Assembly: GCF_020520425.1 (NCBI RefSeq)
Contig: NC_079488.1
Coordinates: 31,487,247-31,551,246 of the forward strand
Source: Spinacia oleracea
Taxonomy: Eukaryota; Streptophyta; Magnoliopsida; Caryophyllales; Amaranthaceae
DNA length: 64,000 bases
Direction of reading: 5' to 3'
Part shown: positions 46,914 through 58,685 of the stretch, one piece after another
Position numbering within the stretch: position 1 is the stretch's first letter
Layout: the number at the start of each line of letters is the position of its first letter
Program-made: the position numbers and the translations under genes
The notes under the pieces: generated by a model
The model's input: only the letters and a program-made list of their open reading frames with translations
Told to the model about the DNA's origin: nothing
Database searches by the model: none

Positions 46914-47547
46914 TCTATTTTGGTCTCGGCAACTCTTCATCCGCTGTGCCGAGAGTAGGCACTACCGCTTTGATATGCATACAGAGATGCTCAAGCATAA
47001 GGACCAGATTGGGAATCATGTGAAGTATGCTGAGAGGACAGCTACATTGATCAACGTGGACGCGGACAAGAAGATTAAGTCCGAGATGGACGCTCTGAAA
47101 AAGGCTGAGGAGGACGCCCAAAATTATGAAAAGAAATTTCTAGAGCATGAGGAGAGGTTGGCCGTGCTGAGGAAGGAGTATTCCTCCGTCTCGGAGCGGG
47201 TGACCAACTTCTCCTCCAAAGTGGACGCCTTGGAGGGTCAGCTTAAGGCTACGCAGGGCGAGATTGAAGCCGTTCGCAGAGAGGCGGCGAGCTCTTTCAA
47301 GTTAGGAGAAGAGTCCATTTTGGAGAATGCTCGAAGGGCGTGGGATCAGTCTATGGATGGGAAGGACTTTTCCTGGTTTAAACGTCGTATCTCTTACCAG
47401 ATGGCCGTCTCGACGGCTAGACGCCTTGGCCTGGATCCCCCTGAATTTGTTAGCGAGGGGGAGGACGAGGACATGGAGGAAGAAGAAGTGAACTCCCCAG
47501 AAGGCCAAGACGTTCAGGACGGGAGTTCCACCGCCCCTCATCCTTAA
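44931..47547 (+). pseudogene. Antisense ORF of the gypsy element (PF04195-type)
   Basis: Opposite strand to gag. Exons read by eye: 44931-45948 (MARIRQTANVGAWAAP), 46018-46178, 46259-~46586, 46665-46849, ~46920-47547. The first exon has the pattern of proteins annotated as putative gypsy-type transposon protein (DLFPSDIFPIMKWLRYLRE, LRFPLHPFVMDVLEGYDI, SWIWWRKKWYVV). The last exon is a coiled coil (DADKKIKSEMDALKKAEED) ending in an acidic tail. Breaks: TGA near 46073-46075 in exon 2 and a probable frameshift near 46510-46535. A T-run of ~29 precedes the last exon. Function unknown; similar antisense genes are known in Tat-lineage retrotransposons. Confidence 0.7.
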
Positions 47548-48185
47548 GTAGCTTTTTGTGCAATTGGTTTGACTGGCGCTATGGGCGCTTGTAATAACTT
47601 TGGTGCCTTTTTGGCATTTATTTGTTTTTGGTTTGTTTGCGCCATGAGCGCATGTATAAACATTTTGTGCCTTCGTGCACTTGTTTTATTTTAATTCCAT
47701 TTCAGTTCGTTACTGAATTCATAGGAACTCTTTTTATGGGTCCATTTGATGGATGGGAACCTCAGTGTTTTAGGTGATCAGCCTAATTTGAGGCGCTAAT
47801 CTAGGCCACTTCTCAGGCCGTCAACCAATTAGTCTTTTTTAGACGCCTTCCAAGGACGAGGCGTCATGTTGAATGTTTGCTCTTGTTGAGTCTTTCTTTG
47901 CGTTTTTGTTAGTACATGGTACTTTTAGGGCCGTCGTTTGTTTAGTAAATATTGACGCCACCGTTTGGAGTTTTTTTTTTGTGGGGTTCTCCACCCCTTA
48001 GTGTTTTAAGGGGTTTTGCTGAGACTTGTATTTGTCAGATAAGAAAACATTCATTTTCCTAAGTTACAAACTAAACTCACCGCGTCGTAGGCGGGCATTT
48101 ACAGGCCGTTTTGTAGGCTCTAGTACAATAGTTAGGCCGTTTTGCAGGCTCAAGTTACATGAGTTATCCTAATGACATTCTATTT
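47548..48185. other. Gypsy internal region between antisense ORF and gag-protease stop
   Basis: No gene seen. This is where reverse transcriptase and integrase would normally be found in the gag orientation; no remnant of them is visible. Two similar blocks (GGCGCTATGGGCGCTTGTA and GCGCCATGAGCGCATGTATA) suggest a short duplication at about 47575-47680. Confidence 0.65.
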
Positions 48186-48363
48186 TCAGCCAGTTTCCTC
48201 TATCTTAACAGTTTCTGTTTTGGCTGGTTTACTCTCCTTGGCGGCTGGCAGTTCGTCTTCGTGCTTTCTTTTGCCTCTGGCTTCGGCGGAATCTTGCTTC
48301 CATGCTGACGGGTTGAGGGTGGTGAGGTAACAGTCTCTAGCTTGTTGTTGGTCTCCATGTATG
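48186..48363 (-). pseudogene. 3' end of gypsy gag-protease ORF, cut off by Copia-3
   Basis: Read on the minus strand, the frame continues from the 58686 side across the GTATG target site into HGDQQQARDCYLTTLNPSAW and a Lys/Glu-rich tail, stopping at 48186. The frame matches exactly when Copia-3 and one TSD copy are removed, so the ORF ended here before the insertion, with no RT following. Confidence 0.85.
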
Positions 48364-49763
48364 TGAAGGAAATAATGCCCTTGGTCCAAGTATGCATATA
48401 ATATTAAGTCTAATAAATGCGGTTCAGTATTAATTAACAAGTTAATAATTCAGTGAGATCAAGTGAGCTGAATGCCTAGCTAGAGGCCGCTTCAGTTCAA
48501 GTGGAATTAATGATATTAATCCACAGCTTACTCTTGACTGAACCCGTAGGGTCACACAAAAAGTACGTAAACGGATCAAGTATTTAATGACATTAAATAC
48601 TCCATCTATGGATATTCGGAATCGACGGATCTTGGTTTCAGTGGGAGCTGAGATCGTCACAAGCAAGAAATGAATACTCCGGAAACGATGATATTGCCGA
48701 AAACGGAAATATGGATCGTATCGGAAATATAATTATTATCCAAGTCGTAGATGTTGCCGGAAACGGAAACATGGTACGTATCGAAAAATATTATCGGAAA
48801 TGGAAATATTACCGGAATCGGAAATATTGCCGGAAACGGAAATATTGTCAGAATCGGAAATATTATCGGAATCGGAAAATAATTCCGGAAACGGAAATAT
48901 TAAATATTTGTTCGAAACGGAAATTAAATTCCGGAATCGGAAATATTAAATATTGTTCGAATCGGAAATAAATTCCGGAATCGGGAATTTAATCGGAAGC
49001 GTATCGTACGAATTAGCATCGGACGAGGCCTGCTAGACGAAGGCCCAGCACGAAGCCAGGCCATCGCTCAGCAAGCCAGCGCGCCACAACGCACCAGCCA
49101 AGGCTACGCTAGGCCCACCGCAAGGCAGGCCCAGCGCGCGCCAAGGCTGCGGCAGCGTGTGGGCCTCGTGGCAATGGGCTGCGAGTGCCAGCGGGCTGCG
49201 CGCGCGCGCGTGGCGCCCCTCGTGGGCTGCTGTGCGTGCGTGTGTGTGTTTGTGTTCATACACGAATCCTAAAGCTATCAGGATTCGATATATGTTAAAT
49301 TCCTAATCCTAAAAGGATAAATTAATTAATAAGAGTTCTACTAGGATTCTAGTTTAATTAATTCGTATCCTAGTAGGATTCCAGTTCCTTTTCCATACCT
49401 CTATAAATAGGTGCCTAGGGCCATAATTTATAGACACAATTGAAGTATTCTAAAGGTAAGTTTTTGAAGAAAAATCAGCCATACACTTGCACCTAATAGC
49501 CGAAATTCCTAAGCTACCTTAAGGGCGATTCTAGTTGGTCAAGCTTAAGGCGGATCCGGACGTGCTGTGGACTATCTACGGAGGGACGACACTTGGAGTC
49601 CTAAAGACTTGTTCTTGTTCGGTTCGGGCACAGCTAGGGAGGGCACGCAACAAAGTGTATGCATCTAAACTATGCTAAATGATTATGTGTAAATAATATG
49701 CTTTCCTGGTTTTATGGTTTTTCCGCATGATTTATGTTTTGTCATATGAATCATAACCAATCA
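48364..49763 (+). repeat. Copia-3 5' LTR
   Basis: 1,400 bp, TGAAGG...CAATCA. A TATAAATA box at 49402-49409 marks the likely U3 promoter. 48700-48990 is the CGGAAATATT-type unit array, followed by a GC-rich segment (49020-49245). Confidence 0.95.
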
Positions 49764-49780
49764 GTGGTATCACGAGCCTC
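49764..49780 (+). promoter_or_regulatory. Copia-3 primer-binding site, variant
   Basis: GTGGTATCACGAGCCTC directly after the LTR. Compared with the initiator Met-tRNA complement TGGTATCAGAGC and with the Copia-2 site, it has one inserted C after TATCA. Copia-1 shares the insertion. Confidence 0.85.
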
Positions 49781-52454
49781 TTATTATTTTCATAATCTAA
49801 ATTGCATAAACATGGTTAAATATTACAAATTTCCAAGGAATTAAAAGGGGTGATTAATTTTCGTAATTGTTAATTAATTGCAAATTGCGTTTATTTAATT
49901 ATATGTACGCAGTTTTTCGGCAGAATGTTCGTTACTCAACCAAATCGAGTGATTTTTGTGTCAATTCCGCATGTAAAAGGCATTCTAAAATTTTGACAAA
50001 AATAGTCTCTACCGCCGAAACCCAGAATTCCCAAATTCGAAGCCTAACTATGACTTTTCGGAGGTTTTAGTTTTTCGAACGCAAAAGTTTGTAAATTTAA
50101 GATGTTAAATTAAATATTTGCGATTCTTGTTGATAAATCTTGAATTTTTGATTGACCTAGTGTATATGTTTAACAAGTTTGAATGCCTAGCCTTGTTAAT
50201 TATGCAATCTAATTTGTAATTATGATTAATTTGTTGAAATTCGAATAATTTAGAATTGATTTGATTTTCATAATTAATTAATAATTTAACTAGATACCTA
50301 TGATTAAAAACCACCATAAAAATTGTTAATTTGTGTTAAATTTTAAATTTTTATGACCTAGATTTGAATCCATGTTAATCGGAAATTAATTGATTAATAA
50401 ATTTTCGATTTTTCGCCCTAAAATTATGAAATTAATATGTTTTATTAATTTGTCATTAATTTTTAATTAAAAATTTTAAATTTTTATGCAATTCGCTCAT
50501 AAAACTTGCACGCACAAAGCAATGGACGCTACGTGTTACCCTTAAGGGGTGTTGTATAGTGCGGGCATGCGACGACGAGCAAGGGAGCTCGTCGCCCATG
50601 CGGTACGAATGCAGCGAGCAAGGCGAGTGGCGCGCGAGCACAAGGCAGCAGCCCTGCATTGTGTCGAGTGTTGTGCGCATGTGGGCGATGGGCGAAGAGC
50701 GACGGCATGGCACGAGGAGAGGCGCGCGCACGCGAGGGCGAGAGCTGGTCGCCCAGCGATCGCTGCTCTGCGCACCAACACGCGTGGCCTCGAGCGTTTG
50801 CTTGCGCGAGCGAGCGAGCACCATCGTAGCTGCTGCGATGCTATGGGCAGGCAGGCTGCGCGCAAGCGTGGCTTGGCTTGCTGCGTTTGCGCGTGGCTGC
50901 TGCTGCGATATGCCATGGGCCGAGCGATTGGTCGTGCACTCGACGGGGCTTGGGCGCAAGCCCAAGTGCTCGTCATGTTACGATTGGCGAATTTTAAATT
51001 TTAATTTGAGATTTTCAGTTCATGTAATTTTAATTAATTTTAAAATTAATAATTTAAATTGTTTTCTTGGATTTTAATTTTGAATATTATAATTATTATA
51101 AATTTTATTTATACTAATTATTTTACTAAAATTAAAAACCTTGAATTAATTTGAATTCGACTGAAAATAAATTAAATAAGTGGATTCAATCATAAATATA
51201 TATGAGCTTTAAATTTTAATTAAAATTGTATGTTTCCGGTTAGATCGACTAGAAATACATTTTTATGTTTAAAATTAGTAAAGCATATGAATTTATTGGT
51301 TTAAGTGGGAGCCCTTTTTAGTCATAAACTCTTGATTAGGTCTACAAATCCTTTAAGGTTAAACAACTTGATTAGAATTAATAAGGACTGAATAATTGGT
51401 AGATTATTGTTGCCCTTGGTTAATTGCTGCAAATGTTTATGTGATGCATACAATGTGTTTTAACTAACCAATTATGTGGGCCATTCATGATAATGAATGG
51501 ATGAATGGTATATATTGTATATGTACTGTTTTGCAGGTTATGAAGTGACTAGTATAGCCCAAATAGGATAGAAAATATGGTCTGCGTACCATTAATTTGA
51601 ATGTAATTGGTCTAATGCACCAAATTTGTTTTTCAATTTAAATATGGTGTGCGTACCATCAAATAGTTGTAATTAGTTTAATTATAGCTTATCCTATTTG
51701 GAGAAAATGGCGCCTCCCACGGTGAAATTAAAGACGAAGTTTCCATTTCCGAGACGGACTTTGAAGTTGAAGCTTCAAGATGAAGTCGGGCCATACTAGA
51801 TCACATTTATCTTATGCATGCTTTAAGTTATTTATTGCTTTAAATATGTGTTAATTATGCATGAGATTGTGGGTTGATTATGTTGCATGATTAAGGATTT
51901 TAGTTCACTTAAAATCTAACCAACATAGTAAGAGCCTTAAGTTCCAAACTTAAAAATTGAGTTAAAAGGTGCCATGCCAAAATAACACTTACTTGGATAT
52001 CCTTTACATCGATCTTAGTAATAGTTTTCCGCCATAGCGAGTTGTTACTTGTCGATACTAAAGGGGTAAGGTACACAAATAATTGTGAGTACATGTTAGT
52101 TTTGGTGAAACTCAACGATATAAGTAAGGAGTCCTTTTATGTCGTGGAAAAATCGATAGGTTTACCTAATAAGTTCTTAGACGTACCTATCAACCAAGAG
52201 TAGTTTCTAGACTAATAGCAAAAGGTTTTTGCTTACCTAAATTTTTTTAGAATTGAGTCAAAATACATTATGTGCTTAATTGTTCAATGGTTTTAGGATC
52301 TTGGAATCATTTTATTCACACCTGCCGGAACACATAATTTGAATAAAATGCTTAATGAACATTGAATTATGCATGTATGCTAGAATTTAAGTTTATTAAG
52401 AGAAACTGTGAATGATTATTTATTTGTTTATTCTTTTCAATTGTAGTTTTAATT
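49781..52454 (+). other. Copia-3 leader
   Basis: 2.7 kb untranslated region homologous to the Copia-1 and Copia-2 leaders, including a GC-rich island at ~50540-50990. No coding gene is supported. Confidence 0.85.
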
Positions 52455-55400
52455 ATGGCAAACAACAATTCATTCAACATTCGGTCAATTCTCGAAAAGG
52501 AGAAGTTGAACGGGAAAAACTTCCTTGACTGGCAAAGGAACTTGCAAATAGTTCTTATGCAGGAAGAAAAGGAGTATGTCCTGGAAGAGGCGATGCCCGA
52601 AGCCGCAGGCGACGGGGTCACTCAGGCAGCCCTCAATCGTTGGATTGATGCCAACAAGGATGTGAAATTTCTAATGCTCGCCACCATGAGTGCAGATCTG
52701 CAGAAAACGTTCATCAACTCAGATACTTTCACGATCATCAGTGAGTTAAAGAACATGTTCCAAGATCTGGCTCGAGTCGAAAGATTCGAGACTCATAGGC
52801 AAATTCTTGAGACCAAGCTTAATAAAGGCGAGCCCGTAAGTCCACATGTTCTCAAAATGATTGGACTCATTGAGAATATGAGTCGGCTGGATCAACAATT
52901 CTCTCAGGAAATGGCTATAGACACCATCCTCCATTCTCTTCATAGCGGGTATGTTCAGTTCAAACTGAACTACAGTATGAATAGTCTGGACAAAACGCTC
53001 ACTGAGCTTCACGGTATGCTGAAGACCGCTGAAAAGACGCTCAAAAGTGATAAGCAAGATGTGCTTATGGTGCGTGGGGGCAAGTTCAAGAAATCTGGAA
53101 AGAAGAGGAATGCTAAGAAAGGTGGCAACAAGGCCAACCAGACTAAGCAACCATCTGGCGCCAAATCTGAAAAGAGGAAGGTCAGTCAACCCACTTCTGA
53201 ATCCGAATGCTTCTACTGCAAGAAGAAAGGGCATTGGAAGAGAGATTGCTTGAAGCTAAAGGAAGATCAGAAGAACGGAACAGTCGTTCCATCTTCAGGT
53301 ATTTTCGTTATAGACTGTATACTTGCTAATTCAACTTCTTGGGTATTAGATACAGGTTGTGGCTCACACTTATGTTCCAACTCACAGGGACTAAGAAGAA
53401 GTAGAAAGTTAAGCAAGGGTGAAGTCGACCTACGAGTGGGAAATGGAGCACGGATTGCTGCATTAGCTGTAGGAACTTATTATTTGTCGTTGCCCTCTGG
53501 GCTAGTTTTGGAACTGGAAGAGTGTTTCCATGTTCCAAGTCTTACTAAAAACATCATTTCAGTTTCTTGCTTAGATGCTAAGGGATTTTCCTTTTTAATA
53601 AAAGACAATAGTTGCTCATTTTATTTTAAAGAGATGTTTTATGGATCTGCTAGATTAGTCAATGGACTTTATTTATTAGATCACGACAAACAAGTTTATA
53701 ACATAAATACCAAAAAGGCCAAAAAGGATGATTCAGATCTCACCTATCTGTGGCATTGTCGATTATGCCATATTAACCTGAAACGCATAGAAAGACTTCA
53801 AAAGGAAGGAATTCTAGAACCATTTGACTTAGAGGATTATGGTAAGTGCGAATCATGTTTACTTGGAAAAATGACAAAGCAACCTTTCTCTAAAGTTGGA
53901 GAAAGAGCAAATGAACTATTGGGTTTAATACATACAGATGTATGTGGACCAATGAGTACAAATGCTAGAGGTGGTTTCAGCTACTTTATCACTTTCACTG
54001 ATGACTTCAGTAGATATGGTTATGTCTACCTAATGAAGCATAAGTCTCAATCCTTTGACAAATTCAAGGAATTTCAGAGTGAAGTAGAGAATCAATTAGG
54101 CAAGAAGATTAAAGCACTGCGGTCTGATAGAGGCGGTGAATATCTGAGCTATGAATTTGATGACCATCTGAAAGAATGTGGAATTCTATCAGAATTGACT
54201 CCTCCTGGAACACCACAATGGAACGGTGTGTCAGAACGGAGGAACAGAACCTTGCTAGACATGGTTAGGTCAATGATGGGTCAGACCGAACTTCCATTAG
54301 AATTTTGGGGACATGCACTAAATACAGCTGCACTCACTATAAATAGAGCCCCGTCTAAAGCTGTCGAAAAGACTCCATATGAGTTATGGTTTGGAAAGCC
54401 TCCAAAAGTGTCTTTTCTTAAGATTTGGGGATGTGAAGTATACGTCAAACGATTAATTTCAGACAAACTTCATCCGAAATCTGACAAATGTATCCTTATG
54501 GGCTATCCAAAGGAAACAAAGGGGTATTACTTCTACAATACATCTGAGAACAAGGTGTTTGTTGCTCGAGATGGTGTCTTTTTGGAGAAGAATCACATTT
54601 CCAAAATGACAAGTGGGAGAAAAGTAGACCTCGAAGAAATTCGAGTCGAACAACAAACTCTAGAGAATGCTCAAGATGACATTTAGGATGAAACACAGAG
54701 ATCTTTAGAAGTATCTGGTGAGAATCATGGTCAATCTAGAGATGTAACCCCACGTAGATCGTAGAGATATAGATCATAATCGGAAAGGTACTTAGGTATT
54801 TTGACAAACGAGAGCTGTGACGTTCTATTACTTGAAAGTGATGAACCTGCGACTTACAAACAAGCTATGACGAGCCCTAGCTCCAAGCAATGGCAAGAAG
54901 CCATGCAATCTGAATTAGACTTCATATCAGAAAACCAAGTATGGGATTTGGTCGATTTGCCAGATGGCTACCAAGCCATTGGAAGCAAATGGGTTTTCAA
55001 ACTGAAAAAGGACAAGCATGGGAAACTTGAAGTTTTCAAAGCTAGATAGGTTGCAAAAGGTTACAGGCAAGTCCACGGTGTGGATTACGATGAAACCTTT
55101 TCATCAGTTGCAATGCTAAAGTCTATTCGGATAATGTTAACAATCGCTGCATATTACGATTACGAAATATGGCAGATGGATGTCAAAACCGCTTTCTTAA
55201 ACGGCATTTTAACAGAAACTGTGTTTATGACACAGCCTGAAGGTTTTGAAGATCCAAAGAATGCTAAAAAGGTATGCAAGCTAAAGAAATCAATCTACGG
55301 ATTGAAGCAGGCATCAAGTAGCTGGAATATACGTTTTGATGAAGCAGTCAGTGACTTTGGTTTCATCAAGAACGCGGACGAATCTTGTGTATACAAGAAG

Positions 55401-56421
55401 GTCAGTGGGATTAAAATTGCTTTCCTAGTATTATATGTCGACGACATATTACTTATTGGAAATGACATTCCTATGTTGAACTCTGTCAAGATTTGGCTTG
55501 GGAAATGTTTTTCGATGAAGGATCTAGGAGAAGCACAGTACATATTGGGCATCAAGATTTACAGAGATAGATCTAAAAAGATGATTGGACTTAGTCAAAG
55601 CAGTTATATCAAAGGTGCTTGAAAGGTTCAAGATGGCAGACTCCAAGCGAGGCTACCTACCCATGTCTCATGGAATGACTCTAAGCAAGACTCAGTGCCC
55701 AAAAACACTTGATGAGCGTAGATGAATGAATGGGATTCCATATGCATCATTGATTGGTTCAATAATGTATGCTATGATATGTACACGCCCGGATGTTGCG
55801 TACACACTCAGTGCTACGAGAAGATACCAGTCAGACCCAGGAGAGGCACATTGGACTGCTGCCAAGAACATTCTGAAGTACCTGAAAAGGCACAAAGATG
55901 ACTTCCTGGTCTATGGTGGAGATGATGAATTAATTGTTAAAGGCTATACAGACGCAAGTTTCCAAACCGACAAGGATGATTTCAGATCACAGTCTGGGTT
56001 TGTCTTCTGCCTCAACGGAGGAGCAGTAAGCTGGAAAAGTGCTAAGCAAAGCACCATTGCGGATTCTACAACTGAAGCGGAGTACATTGCTGCACATGAA
56101 GCAGCAAAGGAAGCTATATGGCTAAGGAAGTTCATAGGTGAACTTGGTGTAGTCCCCTCCATTAAAGGACCAAAAGCCCTATATTGTGATAATAACGGAG
56201 CTATTGCACAGGCAAAGGAGCCTAGACACCACCAAAGAGTCAAGCATGTACTTCGTAGATTTCACCTTCTACGAGAGTTCGTTGAAAGAAAAGAAGTCGA
56301 GATAAGCAAGATTGGAACTGATGACAACATATCAGATCCATTGACTAAACCTCTGCCGCAGGCGAAGCACAACTCGCACACTGCAGCTATGGGAATCAAG
56401 CATATTGGAGAATGGCTTTGA
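52455..56421 (+). pseudogene. Copia-3 gag-pol, broken
   Basis: Start ATG 52455 (MANNNSFNIRSILEKEKLNG). The first 743 codons are intact: gag, zinc knuckle CFYCKKKGHWKRDC, protease WVLDTGCGSHLC, integrase with CESCLLGK and the D-D-E residues (IHTDVCGPM, ALRSDRGGEY, GVSERRNR). Then come TAG at 54684-54686, two more stops near 54762-54780, TAG at 55047-55049, a frameshift near 55610 and TGA at 55723-55725. RT with YVDDILLIGND and RNase H remain readable. Several stops replace Gln codons of Copia-2, consistent with C-to-T decay of methylated DNA. The TGA before MNGIPYASL is shared with Copia-2. Could still supply gag and integrase. Confidence 0.95.
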
Positions 56422-57285
56422 TGTCCTTATTTAATGTTTTAAAGTTTTAGAGTTTAATTCTTTGTAAAATATTATTGGTTAATAATTCACAATAAATGAA
56501 TAGAATTCATTTTTCCATTTAATTTGTGGTTTATTAAATGATGAGTCCCTTCAATTTGACGATGAATTCAAGATAGACTGTCAGGACCAGTCCTGTGACT
56601 AAGAAATGTCTATCAAGTGAACTTGAATGTCATTAGTTGAAAATGGTCCCTGGTCGGAGTTTTCTATAGAATTGGACGCATAGAAAACGTTAGACGACTA
56701 GAATGCAAGATGACTAGTAGTTCTGTTTCTTGAACTATGTGGACATGGCAATGTCATAATCATTTGCATAGATACTTACTTTGGGAAGACTAGTATCGGA
56801 CAGACCTATGAAACTTTACTGTAAGAGATGAAAATCTGTCATAAGTAAATTTCATTAAAATTATTAGACACTAAATCCTCAATACCTGAGTGATTTGAGA
56901 TTACTTGTTTGAGAACTGGTTACTTTGACGTTGACCAACCGTCGCACCGTAAAAGGAGGCTATAAAGGCAATACTCAGGTAATCACCTATCAAACGAAGT
57001 CTAATCTCAAGATCGCAAGATTGGGATTGTCCTCCCATAAATCGGGATGAGATGCTTAAAAGTTGTACAAGGCCACTCGGAGAGCTAGAAACTGTAAAAC
57101 GCATGGCCGTGCTCGGATGAATCATAGGCTATGATTATCTGTTTATTTGATCAGTTGAACTCTGAAACCGAGAAACACCTCTGGACATAATAAGGATGAC
57201 AACTCTTACCTTATGTTCAAGAGCAAGCATCGAGCGACAAAGGAATTAGGTAATGCACACTTGTCCCTAAGGACTAGTGGGAGAC
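56422..57285 (+). other. Copia-3 3' untranslated region and polypurine tract
   Basis: Counterpart of 34977-35841 in Copia-2. Ends in AGTGGGAGAC immediately before the 3' LTR. No gene seen. Confidence 0.85.
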
Positions 57286-58685
57286 TAAAGGAAATAATGC
57301 CCTTGGTCCAAGTATGCATATAATATTAAGTCTAATAAATGAGGTTCAGTATTAATTAACAAGTTAATTATTCAGTGAGATCAAGTGAGCTGAATGCCTA
57401 GCTAGAGGCCGCTTCAGTTCAAGTGGAATTAATGATATTAATCCACAGCTTACTCTTGACTGAACCCGTAGGGTCACACAAATAGTACGTAAACGGATCA
57501 AGTATTTAATGACATTAAATACTCCATCTATGGATATTCGGAATCGACGGATCTTGGTTTCAGTGGGAGCTGAGATCGTCACAAGCAAGAAATGAATACT
57601 CCGGAAACGATGATATTGCCGGAAACGGAAATATGGATCGTATCGGAAATATAAATATTATCCAAGTCGTAGATGTTGCCGGAAACGGAAACATGGTACG
57701 TATTGGAAAATATTATCGGAAATGGAAATATTACCGGAATCGGAAATATTGCCGGAAACGGAAATATTGTCAGAATCGGAAATATTATCGGAAATGGAAA
57801 ATAATTCCGGAAACGGAAATATTAAATATTTGTTCGAAACGGAAATTAATTCCGGAATCGGAAATATTAAATATTGTTCGTATCGGAAATAAATTCCGGA
57901 ATCGGGAATTTAATCGGAAGCGTATCGTACGAATTAGCATCGGACGAGGCCTGTTAGACGAAGGCCCAGCACGAAGCCAGGCCATCGCCCAGCAAGCCAG
58001 CGCGCCACAACGCACCAGCCAAGGCTACGCCAGGCCCACCGCAAGGCAGGCCTAGCGCGCGCCAAGGCTGCGGCAGCGTGTGTGCCTCGTGGCAATGGGC
58101 TGCGAGTGCCCGCGGGCTGCGCGCGCGCGCATGGCGCCCCTCGTGGGCTGCTGTGCGTGCGTGTGTGTGTTTGTGTTCATACACGAATCCTAAAGCTATC
58201 AGGATTCGATATATGATTAAATTCCTAATCCTAAAAGGATAAATTAATTAATCAGAGTTCTACTAGGATTCTAGTTTAATTAATTTGTATCCTAGTTGGA
58301 TTCCAGTTCCTTTTCCATACCTCTATAAATAGGTGCCTAGGGTCATAATTTATAGACACAATTGAAGTATTCTAAAGGTAAGTTTTTTAAGAAAAATCAG
58401 CCATACACTTGCACCTAATAGCCGAAATTCCTAAGCTACCTTAAGGGCGATTCTAGTTGGTCAAGCTTAAGGCGGATCCGGACGTGCTGTGGACTATCTA
58501 CGGAGGGACGACACTTGGAGTCCTAAAGACTTGTTCTTGTTCGGTTCGGGCGCAGATAGGGAGGGCACGCAACAAAGTGTATGCATCTAAAATATGCTAA
58601 ATGATTATGTGTAAATAATATGCTTTCCTGGCTTTATGGTTTTTCCGCATGATTTATGTTTTGTCATATGAATCATAACCAATCA
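57286..58685 (+). repeat. Copia-3 3' LTR
   Basis: 1,400 bp, nearly identical to 48364-49763. Its first bases read TAAAGG instead of TGAAGG, so the terminal TG is mutated. TATAAATA box at ~58324. Confidence 0.95.

Larger units (their letters stand above)
48364..58685 (+). mobile_element. Copia-3, complete LTR retrotransposon
   Basis: 10.3 kb with LTRs at both ends and a perfect TSD, GTATG, at 48359-48363 and 58686-58690. Order: 5' LTR, PBS (49764), leader with GC island, gag, protease, integrase, RT, RNase H, polypurine tract, 3' LTR. Same family as Copia-1 and Copia-2, with the Copia-1 type gag. Inserted in the gypsy gag-protease ORF. Confidence 0.97.
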
